NCBI RefSeq assembly: GCF_900141895.1
Contig: NZ_FQYT01000011.1
Location: 1 to 64,000 of the forward strand
DNA: 64,000 bases
Reading direction: 5' to 3'
Source: Parasporobacterium paucivorans DSM 15970
GTDB lineage: Bacteria; Bacillota; Clostridia; Lachnospirales; Lachnospiraceae
A program made the position numbers and the translations under genes. Shown one piece after another: positions 8,019 to 17,274 of the stretch (its first letter is position 1; each line of letters opens with the position of its first letter). Below the pieces are notes generated by a model, which did not search any database, had not been told where the DNA came from, and saw nothing but the letters and a program-made list of their open reading frames with translations.

Positions 8019-8089
8019 AGGTATATCCTCCTTTATATCTATTTAATAACTCTCAAGTCCGACTATTTCAAAAAACTTCTATCCCTTAT

Positions 8090-8118
8090 ATAATATATTT
8101 AAAAGGGCAATTAATCAA
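8090..8118 (-). promoter_or_regulatory. ftsZ-proximal promoter
   Basis: Leftward TTGATT (8118-8113), 17-bp spacer, TATTAT (8095-8090), in the 115-bp gap between ftsQ and ftsZ. It implies ftsZ can be made independently of the upstream cluster. Confidence 0.65.
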
Positions 8119-8133
8119 CACATATTTGACAAT

Positions 8134-8844
8134 TCACTCCGTTTCTTTGCGGAATGTATACCCTGTTTTGCTCTCATTGTATTTTCTCATGTCAAGTGTT
8201 CCTGACAATCCATCCAGCTGTGCATAAAAATCACTCAAATCAGAGATTTTTTCTTCCAGATTCTTCTTTGTACCAAGTTCAACTCTGACGTTTCCAATCC
8301 GTATGAGGACTTCATCCGGCGGCACCAGATGAATCTCCTCCGCCTTCACTCCATAATACCCTGTCAGGACGGCCGTATTCACCAGCAGATCCAGTGTCCT
8401 GTTTTCTTCGATAGGCAGTTTTTTATCCACCACGATATATTTCAGATCCAGTCCCGTAATAAATGGAACTCCCTCCAACAGCTCTTCACTCGTTTCCTGC
8501 ACCACCCCTTTTTTATCAAAATAAATATAGCTTCCCATATATTTCAGACACCCGGAAATGTCTTTAGGCTCCAGAGAAATGCGCACCGTATTCAGAGAGG
8601 TCAGAGCAACATCATATCTCTCAATAAACGGAATATCCACCTGTTTGGAAAAACGGGATTTAAGCCAGAAATACAGCGTGTGGCAATCGTATGCGTCCTC
8701 AATAACATAACTCTGGATTTCTTCCTTCGTGTAGATATCGGATCCACTCACTTCGATATCCTTAACGGTGAACACGACAAACAGGAGCCCGACGGCAATC
8801 AGTATAATTAAAACAGGTATGAATATAAACTTCACCTTTTTCAT
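8134..8844 (-). CDS. ftsQ: Cell division protein FtsQ/DivIB
   Basis: A protein of 236 residues. Short cytoplasmic start, one membrane helix (about 6-27), then a POTRA domain (VKDIEVSGSDIYTKEEIQSYV) and a beta domain (FDKKGVVQE...GLDLKYI). This is the FtsQ/DivIB architecture; the protein sits in the divisome complex with FtsL and FtsB/DivIC. GAGGAG precedes the ATG. Sequence similarity in this family is low, so the call rests on architecture and on its place between ftsW and ftsZ. Confidence 0.9.
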   Translation of the reverse strand: MKKVKFIFIPVLIILIAVGLLFVVFTVKDIEVSGSDIYTKEEIQSYVIEDAYDCHTLYFWLKSRFSKQVDIPFIERYDVALTSLNTVRISLEPKDISGCLKYMGSYIYFDKKGVVQETSEELLEGVPFITGLDLKYIVVDKKLPIEENRTLDLLVNTAVLTGYYGVKAEEIHLVPPDEVLIRIGNVRVELGTKKNLEEKISDLSDFYAQLDGLSGTLDMRKYNESKTGYTFRKETE

Positions 8845-8868
8845 CGCCTCAACTCCTCTTTTAGCCTT

Positions 8869-9993
8869 TTATTCCGACTGAATGCTGCGGGACACCGACA
8901 GTGCCAGTCCCATTTCCCCGAGGAGAAACAGGATGGAGGTTCCACCGTAAGATATAAACGGAAGTGTGATTCCCGTGTTTGGAATTGAATTTGTTACCAC
9001 GGCTATATTCAGGATTACCTGAAGGGAAATGTGGGCCATGATTCCAACGACAAGCAGAGACCCGAACAGGTCCGGGGCATTGTTTGCAATGATCATGAAC
9101 CTCCAGAGCATGAACAAAAACATGAGTATAACGCAGACTGCTCCAAACAGTCCCAGCTCTTCACAAATTATGGTGAATATCATGTCATTCTGCGCCTCTG
9201 GTACAAATCCAAGTTTCTGCAGGCTCTGCCCCAGCCCCTTGCCGAAAAGGCCCCCGGAGCCAATGGCATACAGTCCCTGCAAAACCTGATATCCTCCTTC
9301 AAGGGAATATTTCTCAGGATTCAGCCATACCTTTATACGATCCAGCCTGTAGCTTTCCAGTAAAACAAAAAGTCCCATGCCTGCAAAAGCAGCCAGTCCC
9401 ATGGCGACAAAATGGGAATATTTTGGACTTGCCACAAAAAGCATGACAATTGCAATACCCAATATAATAATGGCTGAGCTAAGGTTGGAGGTCACTCCCG
9501 CAATCAGTGCGACCACAGGAACTGACAGCAGCAGAACCTTCACCAGATTTGAAAACTTCCTGATCTGCCCTGGATTCTTACTTATGATATACGCAAAAAA
9601 AAGTATCAGGGCAAGCTTGGCTATTTCCGCGGGCTGTATGGACTGTCCCGCGATGCCGATCCACCTTCTGGCTCCGTTGCTTTCAATACCTAAAGGAGTA
9701 AGCACCAATAAAATGGCCAGCATACTAATAAAATAGGCCGGTATAGCAATCCGTTTCCAAAAATGATAATCGATTCTTGCAATAACAAGCATCACAACAA
9801 GTCCGAGGAAGGTCGCCTTTGCCTGCTTAATCAGATAAAAAAACGACGAACCTGTCTTAATCTGTGCATTGTATGAGCTTGTACTGTAAAGCATAACAAG
9901 CCCAAAACACAGCAGAAATATCACTATAAACAGGAGACTGTAGTCAAAATAATTCTTATTCTTTTTTTTTCCTGATTTCAAGGCAATGCCCAC
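8869..9993 (-). CDS. ftsW: SEDS glycosyltransferase FtsW
   Basis: 374 residues with about ten membrane helices. SEDS motifs: YSTSSYNAQ near the N-terminus, ARRWIGIAGQSIQPAEIAKLALI, the long LQGLYAIGSGGLFGKGLGQS stretch, and ITLPFISYGGTSI near the C-terminus. SEDS proteins polymerise lipid II at the septum with a class B PBP. The gene lies between murD and ftsQ, which favours FtsW over SpoVE or RodA. The start is uncertain: GTG at 9993 stands directly beside the GAAGG, while a TTG four codons later is better spaced. Confidence 0.92.
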   Translation of the reverse strand: MGIALKSGKKKNKNYFDYSLLFIVIFLLCFGLVMLYSTSSYNAQIKTGSSFFYLIKQAKATFLGLVVMLVIARIDYHFWKRIAIPAYFISMLAILLVLTPLGIESNGARRWIGIAGQSIQPAEIAKLALILFFAYIISKNPGQIRKFSNLVKVLLLSVPVVALIAGVTSNLSSAIIILGIAIVMLFVASPKYSHFVAMGLAAFAGMGLFVLLESYRLDRIKVWLNPEKYSLEGGYQVLQGLYAIGSGGLFGKGLGQSLQKLGFVPEAQNDMIFTIICEELGLFGAVCVILMFLFMLWRFMIIANNAPDLFGSLLVVGIMAHISLQVILNIAVVTNSIPNTGITLPFISYGGTSILFLLGEMGLALSVSRSIQSE

Positions 9994-9997
9994 CCTT

Positions 9998-11353
9998 CTA
10001 TATCCTGTTTACGCAATCCTTAAAAATCCGCCCACGTTCTTCGTAGTTTTTAAACATACCCCAGCTCGCACAGGCAGGGGACAGAAGCACGAATTCACCG
10101 GATACCGCTTCCTTTGATGCTGCCTTTACTGCCTCTTCCATGGATTCCACAAAGAGTATGTTGGTATGACCGAATTCTTTTGCCGTGCGGGCAATCTTAT
10201 CCCTTGTAGCTCCCATCAGTATCAGGCAGGTGACTTTGTCTCCAAAAGCCTCCACCCATTCGTCATACACGGCTCCCTTATCATAGCCGCCGGCAATCAG
10301 CACTGTCCTGCCCGGCATGGCATGGATTGCCTTAATGGCCGCATCCGTATTGGTTCCTTTGGAGTCGTTATAGTAGGCTACCCCGCCTTTTGTGGCAACA
10401 TATTCGATTCTGTGCTCCACGCTCTTAAAACGGAGTACCGCACTGCGGATGACGTCCAGAGGAACACCTGTGGCCATCGTCAAGGCAATTGCCGCCATTA
10501 CATTTTCGTAGTTGTGTTTTCCCAGTAGATTCAGTTCACCCGTCCTGCAAAAAACTACCTTTTCCCCTCCACGTCTTATGATGATTTTATCCTCGTCCAG
10601 ATAAATTCCGTCCTGCAGTTCATGTCCGCTGCTGAAAAATATAATCTGGCAGTCAAGTCGGGGGGCATAGTTTCTGAGCCGTTCATCCTCATAATTCAGT
10701 ACGCATACGTCTTCTTTTCCCTGGTTTGCGGCAATCTTCATTTTGGTTTCCAGATACTTTTCCATCGTGTGGTGGCGGTCCAGATGGTCCGGCGTAACAT
10801 TGAGCACCCCGCTGACATCCGGTCTGAATGTGTCAGCCGTTTCCAGCTGGAAGCTGCTGATTTCAGCTACGGTAACGCTATCCCTGGTTGTATTTAAGAC
10901 AGCCCCCGCAAAGGAGGTACCTATATTTCCCACAACAAATACCTGCTCCTGCTGTTCCTTCATTATCGCACCTGTAAGTGCTGTCGTGGTAGTTTTCCCG
11001 TTGGTGCCCGTGATGGCAATCAAACGGCCTTTATTGAATTGAAAAGCCAGTTCTATTTCACCCGTTATCAAAACTCCGGCTTTTTCAGCTTCCCGGACAA
11101 ATTCCGTCTCTACGGATATTCCCGGGCTTAAGACCAGGTAATCCGCCAGATCCAGTTCATGACGGGGGAATTCTCCCAGATATATCGGGGTTCCGTCATC
11201 CAGCCCCATTCTTTTCCTGAATTCTTCTTTATCCAGCCTTTCGTTGGCGTCAAACAAGACCAGGTTCACGTCTTCCCTTTTCAGCAGGGAAACCGCTCCC
11301 TGACCGCTCACACCCATACCTGCTATAATAAAGGTCTTACCTATGAAATCCAT
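9998..11353 (-). CDS. murD: UDP-N-acetylmuramoylalanine--D-glutamate ligase
   Basis: 451 residues, normal for MurD. The ATP-binding P-loop is GTNGKTTTT, followed by the middle-domain motif around NVTPDHLDRH and the C-terminal domain motif YYNDSKGTN. It adds D-glutamate to UDP-MurNAc-L-Ala in the cytoplasm. AGGAGG precedes the ATG. It is separated from ftsW by 4 bp and from mraY by 21 bp, so it is part of the division/cell-wall operon. Confidence 0.97.
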   Translation of the reverse strand: MDFIGKTFIIAGMGVSGQGAVSLLKREDVNLVLFDANERLDKEEFRKRMGLDDGTPIYLGEFPRHELDLADYLVLSPGISVETEFVREAEKAGVLITGEIELAFQFNKGRLIAITGTNGKTTTTALTGAIMKEQQEQVFVVGNIGTSFAGAVLNTTRDSVTVAEISSFQLETADTFRPDVSGVLNVTPDHLDRHHTMEKYLETKMKIAANQGKEDVCVLNYEDERLRNYAPRLDCQIIFFSSGHELQDGIYLDEDKIIIRRGGEKVVFCRTGELNLLGKHNYENVMAAIALTMATGVPLDVIRSAVLRFKSVEHRIEYVATKGGVAYYNDSKGTNTDAAIKAIHAMPGRTVLIAGGYDKGAVYDEWVEAFGDKVTCLILMGATRDKIARTAKEFGHTNILFVESMEEAVKAASKEAVSGEFVLLSPACASWGMFKNYEERGRIFKDCVNRI

Positions 11354-11374
11354 TGCAATCCTCCTGCTGATAAT

Positions 11375-12331
11375 TTATATCGCGACATAAGCCAGCAGAC
11401 AGAGTATTATCGTGAGTATGGTAAATATGCCTACCACCTTTGTCTCGGACCAGCCGCACAGCTCAAAATGGTGGTGTATTGGCGCCATTTTAAATATTCT
11501 TTTTCCGCCTGTAATCTTGAAATATGTCACCTGCATCATCACAGAAATCACTTCTGCCAGATAGATAAAGGCGATGATTACGATGATAAAGGGCATCTGC
11601 AGCATATAGGCCGAGCCTGCCACAAAACCTCCCAAAGCCAGTGATCCTGTATCCCCCATGAAGATTTTAGCCGGATATACGTTGCATGTCAAAAAGCCAA
11701 GAAGGCTTCCTACTACGGCCGCCCCCAACACCTCGATACCTGCTCCGTTTGCGGCCGATACTATGGTTATAAATCCTGCAATGACCGCTGTCACACTGGA
11801 TTCAAGTCCATCCAGGCCATCCGTGAAATTTGATCCGTTGGCAGTTCCCAGTACGACTATGAACAGTACCGGGATAAACCACCAGCCCAGGTCTACATGT
11901 CTGCCCCCCGTGAAAGGAATCAGCATTTCTGTTCCGATTTTTGTAACATATAGGATATAGTAGGCGAAAATACCTGTCACAACGAGCTGACCCGCCATTT
12001 TCTGCCATGCCCGCAATCCCATTGATCTCTTCTTCACAACCTTGATGTAGTCATCCAGAAATCCTATCAGGCCAAGTCCCAATGTGAGAATCAGAACCGG
12101 AATTATTTTTGTTGCCTCCCTTACAAAAAAAGGCAGGGTTATGATGATGGCAGCCAGAAATATAAGTCCGCCCATGGTGGGTGTCCCGGATTTCTTCAGG
12201 TGTTCCTGGGGACCGTCTTCCCTGACAAATTGTCCGAATTTCAATCTTTTCAAAAAAGGTATGATAATCGGGCATAGGACCGCACTGATTAGAAATGAGA
12301 TAATGACGGTTATTATGACATTATTATCCAT
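11375..12331 (-). CDS. mraY: Phospho-N-acetylmuramoyl-pentapeptide transferase
   Basis: 318 residues with about ten membrane helices. MraY signatures GTPTMGGL, FLDDYIKVVKKRSMGL (the DD pair), NFTDGLDGLESS, the MGDTGSLALGG loop, and the histidine-rich MAPIHHHFE. It makes lipid I from UDP-MurNAc-pentapeptide and undecaprenyl phosphate at the inner face of the membrane. GGAGG precedes the ATG. Confidence 0.97.
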   Translation of the reverse strand: MDNNVIITVIISFLISAVLCPIIIPFLKRLKFGQFVREDGPQEHLKKSGTPTMGGLIFLAAIIITLPFFVREATKIIPVLILTLGLGLIGFLDDYIKVVKKRSMGLRAWQKMAGQLVVTGIFAYYILYVTKIGTEMLIPFTGGRHVDLGWWFIPVLFIVVLGTANGSNFTDGLDGLESSVTAVIAGFITIVSAANGAGIEVLGAAVVGSLLGFLTCNVYPAKIFMGDTGSLALGGFVAGSAYMLQMPFIIVIIAFIYLAEVISVMMQVTYFKITGGKRIFKMAPIHHHFELCGWSETKVVGIFTILTIILCLLAYVAI

Positions 12332-12414
12332 GATGATCCTCCTGTCTGTAAATTTGATAAATCAGCCATAATAGTATAGTACGTCTGACCTCATTATTCA
12401 ACAATCAAATTCCC

Positions 12415-14205
12415 TTATTGAGGATATATATCCATATAAGGCAATACTTCCGTCATAATTTGGCTGAAGAGTGCGGATGCATAGGCGCTGCTGGATGGGT
12501 TGTCGACCTGCGGTGAATCCACGAGGGTGTAGCATACCACCTGCGGGTCATCGTAGGGAGCAAACCCCAGAAAGGACAACACATATTTATTCTGTCCCCT
12601 GGGCTGTTTTTCCGCCGTTCCGGTCTTTCCTCCCACCTGATATCCTGCAACGGCGGCAGCGGAACCGGTACCTTCCACCACAACCCCTAGCAGGGCTTCC
12701 CTTATGAAATCGGAAACTTCTGGGGACACGGTCTGCTTTACCAGGGTTTTATCTATATTTTCCACGATATTTCCATTTTCATCAGATACCTGTTTCACCA
12801 CATGCGGCTGATAATAATTTCCACCGTTAACCAGTGAGGAAAAGGCGGATACCATCTGGACCATCGAAACGTTGAAGTTCTGTCCGAAGGAGTTGCTCGC
12901 CAGATCGGCCTCGGTCATGTCTTTCGCCGCATATAATAGCGCTGCAGAACTCTGTTCGCTCGGAAGGTCAATGCCCGTGTTTTCTCCGAATCCGAACATC
13001 TTCTGGAATTTACAGAATTTATCCGGTCCCAGAAGGACGGCAATCTGCATCAGAGAATCATTGCAGGATTGCTCCAATGTACCCTTCAGATCCAGTACCC
13101 CGTGCCCGCTGGTTTTCCAGCAGCTGATCTGCCAGCCGCCCTTCCATTCTCCGCCGTCACACAGAAAAGTGCTGGCTGGAGTGACCAATGACTCTTCCAG
13201 TGCTGCAGACACCGTAAAAGGCTTAAAGGTGGATCCAGGTTCATAGCTGCTGCTGATGCAGTAATTCTGCCAGATGGCATTCATGGATTCCACCTTCTGC
13301 TCATCCGTCATGGCGGCAATCTGCTCCGGGGTATAATAGGCAGCCAGGTCCCTGGGATTGTTCAGGTCACTTTGTTTGTCCGAAGCCATGGCCAGTATTT
13401 CTCCCGTGTCAGGATCGGCTATGACCACAGCAATATTTTCAGGTGAATATTCCGCTTTATACTGGGCAATATATTTTTCCACGATTGTCTGAATGTTGAA
13501 GTCAATGGTGCTCACCAGGTTGTATCCGTCTACCGGCTCTTTGATGACACTTTCCATGAAATTATCCGTATTGGTGTAGCCAAACTCCCTGCCGTTGATT
13601 CCTGTGAGATAATCATTGTAGTATGCTTCCAGACCAGTTGCGCCGCTGTCGGATGAGCTGGCAAATCCAATCACATCTCCAGCCAGACTTGCATAAGGAT
13701 ATTGCCTTACATAGGTTTCCTCGAACCAGACTCCCTGTATGGAAGCATTATCCGACTGCATCTGTTGAAATCCCTTGATTTCTTCAAAGGTCAGCTGCTT
13801 CAGCTGGATTACATAGCTGCTGTCGCTTTTGCTTTTTATCACATCAGTAAATTCTTCCTTGGAATATGAAAAACAAGAGGCTAAAGCTTCCACCGTAGCC
13901 TCCAGATATTTTTCATCGCTTAATATTATTTTCGGATCCAATATCAGGTTGTAACGTTTCGTGCTCGTCGCCAGGGCAACCCCGTTTCTGTCCAGGATAT
14001 CGCCCCTTTTAAAGGCTAATGTCTTGTTGGTATATTTCTGCTGGGCAAGAACCTGTATGGTATACTTGTCCCCATTTTTCATATTTATATAGGACAGTCT
14101 GACGTTTAAGGCAAAAAGCATGAGGATCAGAATTACAAAAACAGCAACCAGTTTCTGCTTCATACGCCTTGAGAATATTTTTTCCGACTTCTTTTTTTTA
14201 GCCAT
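12415..14205 (-). CDS. Class B penicillin-binding protein (FtsI/PBP2-like transpeptidase)
   Basis: 596 residues. Basic N-terminus, one membrane helix (about 18-36), PBP dimerisation domain (about 60-235, with RGDILDRNGVALA), then the transpeptidase domain with STFK (325-328), SCN (380-382) and KTG (527-529). It cross-links septal peptidoglycan with FtsW. It ends without PASTA domains, so it is closer to FtsI than to SpoVD or PBP2x with PASTA repeats. It follows ftsL by 13 bp. Whether it is the vegetative or the sporulation enzyme cannot be told here. Confidence 0.93.
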   Translation of the reverse strand: MAKKKKSEKIFSRRMKQKLVAVFVILILMLFALNVRLSYINMKNGDKYTIQVLAQQKYTNKTLAFKRGDILDRNGVALATSTKRYNLILDPKIILSDEKYLEATVEALASCFSYSKEEFTDVIKSKSDSSYVIQLKQLTFEEIKGFQQMQSDNASIQGVWFEETYVRQYPYASLAGDVIGFASSSDSGATGLEAYYNDYLTGINGREFGYTNTDNFMESVIKEPVDGYNLVSTIDFNIQTIVEKYIAQYKAEYSPENIAVVIADPDTGEILAMASDKQSDLNNPRDLAAYYTPEQIAAMTDEQKVESMNAIWQNYCISSSYEPGSTFKPFTVSAALEESLVTPASTFLCDGGEWKGGWQISCWKTSGHGVLDLKGTLEQSCNDSLMQIAVLLGPDKFCKFQKMFGFGENTGIDLPSEQSSAALLYAAKDMTEADLASNSFGQNFNVSMVQMVSAFSSLVNGGNYYQPHVVKQVSDENGNIVENIDKTLVKQTVSPEVSDFIREALLGVVVEGTGSAAAVAGYQVGGKTGTAEKQPRGQNKYVLSFLGFAPYDDPQVVCYTLVDSPQVDNPSSSAYASALFSQIMTEVLPYMDIYPQ

Positions 14206-14218
14206 AACTACCTCTGTT

Positions 14219-14683
14219 TTACTGTGGAATTTCAGCGTACTGATTCATGTATTCTCTCTCTGTCCCATCATATAGTTTAATATTGTCCTTGGATGATTTT
14301 ACCATTCCAAGTTCTTCCGTCGCAACTTTTATGATATTGTTCACGTCGATAAAGCTGTTGATGGAATAATCCAGGGCATCATTCTGGGTCGATACCGCTT
14401 CTATCTGCTGCTTCAGTGAAGTGATATCGTTCGAAAGGCGCATGTTTTCTGTCCGGATCATAATATATCCGACACACATAGTCAGACACGCAAAAACAGC
14501 TGCTGCCAGAAACACCACGTATGGGGCATTCATGCTTAATGCCTTATTGCGGTTTTTCCTGACGTTTGGATTTCTTCTGGGTGGTTCCTGAAATTGTCTG
14601 GGAATTCTCTGTGGAATCGACTCTTCCTTACGAACAGCATTCCCATATACGTACAATTGGCCCGCCTGACTGTTTCTGCTCAT
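14219..14683 (-). CDS. FtsL-like divisome protein
   Basis: About 154 residues from ATG 14683, chosen because it directly follows the rsmH stop; the frame stays open further back but only inside rsmH. Proline- and arginine-rich cytoplasmic part, one membrane helix (about residues 72-94, VVFLAAAVFACLTMCVGYIMI), then a short coiled coil (LSNDITSLKQQIEAVSTQNDAL). This FtsL/DivIC-type layout and the position between rsmH and the class B PBP identify it; sequence alone would not. It is longer at the N-terminus than most FtsL proteins. Confidence 0.8.
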   Translation of the reverse strand: MSRNSQAGQLYVYGNAVRKEESIPQRIPRQFQEPPRRNPNVRKNRNKALSMNAPYVVFLAAAVFACLTMCVGYIMIRTENMRLSNDITSLKQQIEAVSTQNDALDYSINSFIDVNNIIKVATEELGMVKSSKDNIKLYDGTEREYMNQYAEIPQ

Positions 14684-14687
14684 TCTG

Positions 14688-15629
14688 TTACTCCCCCGTT
14701 CTTTCAAATATTCTAAGTTTTGAACTTTTCGACCTCTTATTGCCACTGATTTCTTCTTCATCCGGAAGAATCGGTTTCCTGGTTATAACTTTTCCCTTTG
14801 ATTTTTTACCGCATACGCACACCGGGAAATCCGGCGGGCAGTCACAAGGATTTTCATTATATCTGAACTTGGTTTTTACAATTCTGTCTTCTAACGAATG
14901 GAAAGTAATGATGCATAATCTTCCGCCCGGAGCGAGGAGATCGATCATATCGTCAATAGAGTCCTTCAATACCTGAAGTTCGCTATTGACCTCTATCCGG
15001 ATTGCCTGGAAGGTCTTCTTGGCAGGATGGCCTCCGGTTGCCCGTATTTTCATTGGAATGGCCGCTTTGATGATTTCAATGAGTTCTCCGGTCGTTTCCA
15101 CCGGCTTTTCATTTCTTGCCCTAATGATATGTTTGGCAATATTCTTTGCAAACTTATCTTCTCCGTAATCCCTTATGATCCGGTAGATCTCCATCTCATC
15201 ATAATCATTCACTACATCCCTGGCAGTCAGGGAGCTCCGCTGATCCATCCTCATGTCCAGAGGGGCATCTTCCCTGTAGGTAAACCCTCTGTCTGCCGTG
15301 TCTATCTGAAAGGAGGATACGCCCAGATCCAGCATTATTCCGTCCACCTGGCTGATGCCGAGTCCTTCCAGTACTTTTCTTATATTTGCATAATTGTCCC
15401 GTACGATGGTGACAATGTCTTTGAAATCCTTCAGCTTTTCCGTGGCGGTCTCTATAGCGGCTTCATCCTGGTCGATTCCGATGAGTCTTCCCTGGCCGTT
15501 CAGACGTGTGCAGATTTCAAAAGAATGACCTGCCCCTCCCAGAGTGCCATCCACATAGATGCCTCCCGGCCTGACGTTTAACCCATCCACCGTTTCTTTC
15601 AGCATAACTGATATATGTTCAAAATTCAT
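14688..15629 (-). CDS. rsmH: 16S rRNA m4C1402 methyltransferase RsmH
   Basis: 313 residues. N-terminal [16 protein letters not shown]-binding [22 protein letters not shown], and the C-terminal motif [11 protein letters not shown] followed by a cysteine-rich [14 protein letters not shown] stretch typical of the family. It methylates the ribosomal P-site base C1402. AGGAGG lies upstream. It is the second gene of the division cluster, 22 bp after mraZ. Confidence 0.97.
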   Translation of the reverse strand: MNFEHISVMLKETVDGLNVRPGGIYVDGTLGGAGHSFEICTRLNGQGRLIGIDQDEAAIETATEKLKDFKDIVTIVRDNYANIRKVLEGLGISQVDGIMLDLGVSSFQIDTADRGFTYREDAPLDMRMDQRSSLTARDVVNDYDEMEIYRIIRDYGEDKFAKNIAKHIIRARNEKPVETTGELIEIIKAAIPMKIRATGGHPAKKTFQAIRIEVNSELQVLKDSIDDMIDLLAPGGRLCIITFHSLEDRIVKTKFRYNENPCDCPPDFPVCVCGKKSKGKVITRKPILPDEEEISGNKRSKSSKLRIFERTGE

Positions 15630-15651
15630 GTGTTCCTCCTCTTAGTTAAAG

Positions 15652-16083
15652 CTATATGCCGAGTCCGAGGTCTGACATGTGTTCCGCAATATCATCCATA
15701 TCATCAAATGCCGTATTCTCTTCCCATTTTTCCCTGTTCCAGATTTCAATCCGGTTTGCCACTCCCACCAGGACCACATCTTTTTCCAGTTCGGCAAATT
15801 CCCGGAGAACGCCTGGAAGGAGAATCCTTCCCTGCTTGTCCACCTCCACCGAAGCGGCTCCCGCAAGGAAAAACCTTGTGAATTTTCTCGCATCTTTATT
15901 GGTAAGCGGCAAGACCTTCAGTTTTTCTTCAAAAACATGCCATTCCGGATTAGCGAACACAAAAAGGCACCCGTCCAGACCCTTCGTGACCACAAATTCG
16001 TCACCCAGGACTTCCCTGAATTTAGACGGGATAATCAATCTTCCTTTTATATCAATTGTGTGATTATACTCTCCCATGAACAT
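15652..16083 (-). CDS. mraZ: Transcriptional regulator MraZ
   Basis: 143 residues from ATG 16083 (MFMGEYNHTIDIKGR), with AAGGGG nine bases upstream; this fits the usual MraZ length. Two SpoVT/AbrB-like halves: GRLIIPSKFRE near residue 17 and DKQGRILLPGVLREFA near residue 90. MraZ forms rings and binds tandem TGGGN boxes ahead of its own operon. Four such boxes at 10-bp period lie just upstream. It is the first gene of the division cluster. Confidence 0.97.
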   Translation of the reverse strand: MFMGEYNHTIDIKGRLIIPSKFREVLGDEFVVTKGLDGCLFVFANPEWHVFEEKLKVLPLTNKDARKFTRFFLAGAASVEVDKQGRILLPGVLREFAELEKDVVLVGVANRIEIWNREKWEENTAFDDMDDIAEHMSDLGLGI

Positions 16084-16110
16084 GCAACGTTTCCCCTTAG
16101 TGTAAAAATC

Positions 16111-16145
16111 TCCCACAACGCTCCACAATCTACCACTTTTTACCA
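16111..16145 (-). promoter_or_regulatory. MraZ operator: four tandem boxes
   Basis: Leftward the boxes read TGGTA (16145-16141), TGGTA (16135-16131), TGGAG (16125-16121) and TGGGA (16115-16111), each separated by 5 bp. This is the known MraZ site form TGGGN-N5, here degenerate in the upstream two. They lie between the promoter and the mraZ ribosome site. Confidence 0.85.
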
Positions 16146-16156
16146 CTTATGAGTTA

Positions 16157-16185
16157 ATATTACATCATCACATAGCAAATATCAA
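16157..16185 (-). promoter_or_regulatory. mraZ (division cluster) promoter
   Basis: Leftward TTGATA (16185-16180), 17-bp spacer, TAATAT (16162-16157). The expected start near 16150 places the MraZ boxes at the very 5' end of the transcript region. Confidence 0.75.
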
Positions 16186-16208
16186 GTAAAAACACAATTT
16201 GAATGCAC

Positions 16209-16253
16209 AAAAAAAGACACTGCCGCCTGCCCGTCATGGGCCAGGCGGCAGTG
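16209..16253 (-). terminator. Intrinsic terminator of lgt
   Basis: A GC-rich stem of about 15 bp with one bulged base (16253-16218), then T7 on the minus strand (16215-16209). It separates lgt from the mraZ promoter. Confidence 0.9.
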
Positions 16254-16260
16254 CCTCTTA

Positions 16261-17127
16261 TTATGCCGTTCTTTTTTTTAATTTATTCCGTTTGTAAATC
16301 CAGAATACCGCTGCCGCAACAGCCAGAAGCGCCGACAAAAGCTGTGACACTGGCAGGTTGATAACCGGAGCAATCAGCTGATCCGTCCGGAGGCCTTCAA
16401 TCCAAAACCTGCCCAGAGCGTACCCGAACACATACCAGGTGAATATTTCGCCGTCATACTTCTGGAATCTCCTGAACAGGAGGATAAGAATGAATACACC
16501 GATGTTCCAGAGCGATTCATACAGAAACGTGGGATGCACCTGGATATATTCCACCCCGTTGTTTATCACGATCTTATCCCGCAGTTCCTGGGTCACCACG
16601 CCTCCGGCCTCTTCCAGCTTTATCTGCATGGCAAACAGATTATCCGTAAATCCGCCATAGGCTTCCCGGTTAAAGAAGTTGCCCCACCTGCCGATGCTCT
16701 GTCCCACGACCAGCCCCAGGCAGGCTGTGTCCACCATTTTCCAGAAAGAGGCTTTTTTTATTCTCGCAAATACATAACAGGTAATGACCGCTGCGATGAT
16801 GCCTCCGTATATCGCCAGGCCGCCTCCCCTCAGGTTGAGTATTTCCAACGGATTAGCCGCATAATATTTCCACTCAAAAATCACATAATATAACCTGGCT
16901 CCGATTATACTGAAGATGACCATATATATGGCAAAATCCAGGTAAAGATTCGGATCCTGTCCGGTCTTTCTGGCAAAAATCACCGCGACCCCTATCCCGA
17001 CGATCATGGCCAGAGCAATAATCATTCCATAGTAAGCAATCTCAAATCCGAACAGATTCAGGCTTTTCCCCAAATTCCGGATTACGATCCCCAAATTGAT
17101 AAAATTAATACTTATATCATTGGTCAT
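16261..17127 (-). CDS. lgt: Prolipoprotein diacylglyceryl transferase
   Basis: 288 residues with about seven membrane helices. Signature GRWGNFFNREAYGG (catalytic arginine region) at about residue 143, and IGARLYYVIFEW and HPTFLYESLW motifs. It transfers diacylglycerol to the lipobox cysteine of prelipoproteins; the GerMN lipoprotein at the right of this window would be a substrate. AGGAGG precedes the ATG. It has its own promoter and terminator. Confidence 0.97.
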   Translation of the reverse strand: MTNDISINFINLGIVIRNLGKSLNLFGFEIAYYGMIIALAMIVGIGVAVIFARKTGQDPNLYLDFAIYMVIFSIIGARLYYVIFEWKYYAANPLEILNLRGGGLAIYGGIIAAVITCYVFARIKKASFWKMVDTACLGLVVGQSIGRWGNFFNREAYGGFTDNLFAMQIKLEEAGGVVTQELRDKIVINNGVEYIQVHPTFLYESLWNIGVFILILLFRRFQKYDGEIFTWYVFGYALGRFWIEGLRTDQLIAPVINLPVSQLLSALLAVAAAVFWIYKRNKLKKRTA

Positions 17128-17156
17128 AGTTATGCCTCCTGTTGTTCAATCAGTTA

Positions 17157-17185
17157 ATTCTACATAATCCGTCCTTAAAAATCAA
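17157..17185 (-). promoter_or_regulatory. lgt promoter
   Basis: Leftward TTGATT (17185-17180), 17-bp spacer, TAGAAT (17162-17157). The divergent ychF probably uses an extended -10 site (TGC then TACACT at 17219-17224) with a poor -35. Confidence 0.65.
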
Positions 17186-17274
17186 ATACTATCTCTTTTA
17201 TTTATTCTCATTCTATGCTACACTATCTTGTGCAAAAAGAAAACAAAAAGAAAAATAGAATTGAGGATATATAG

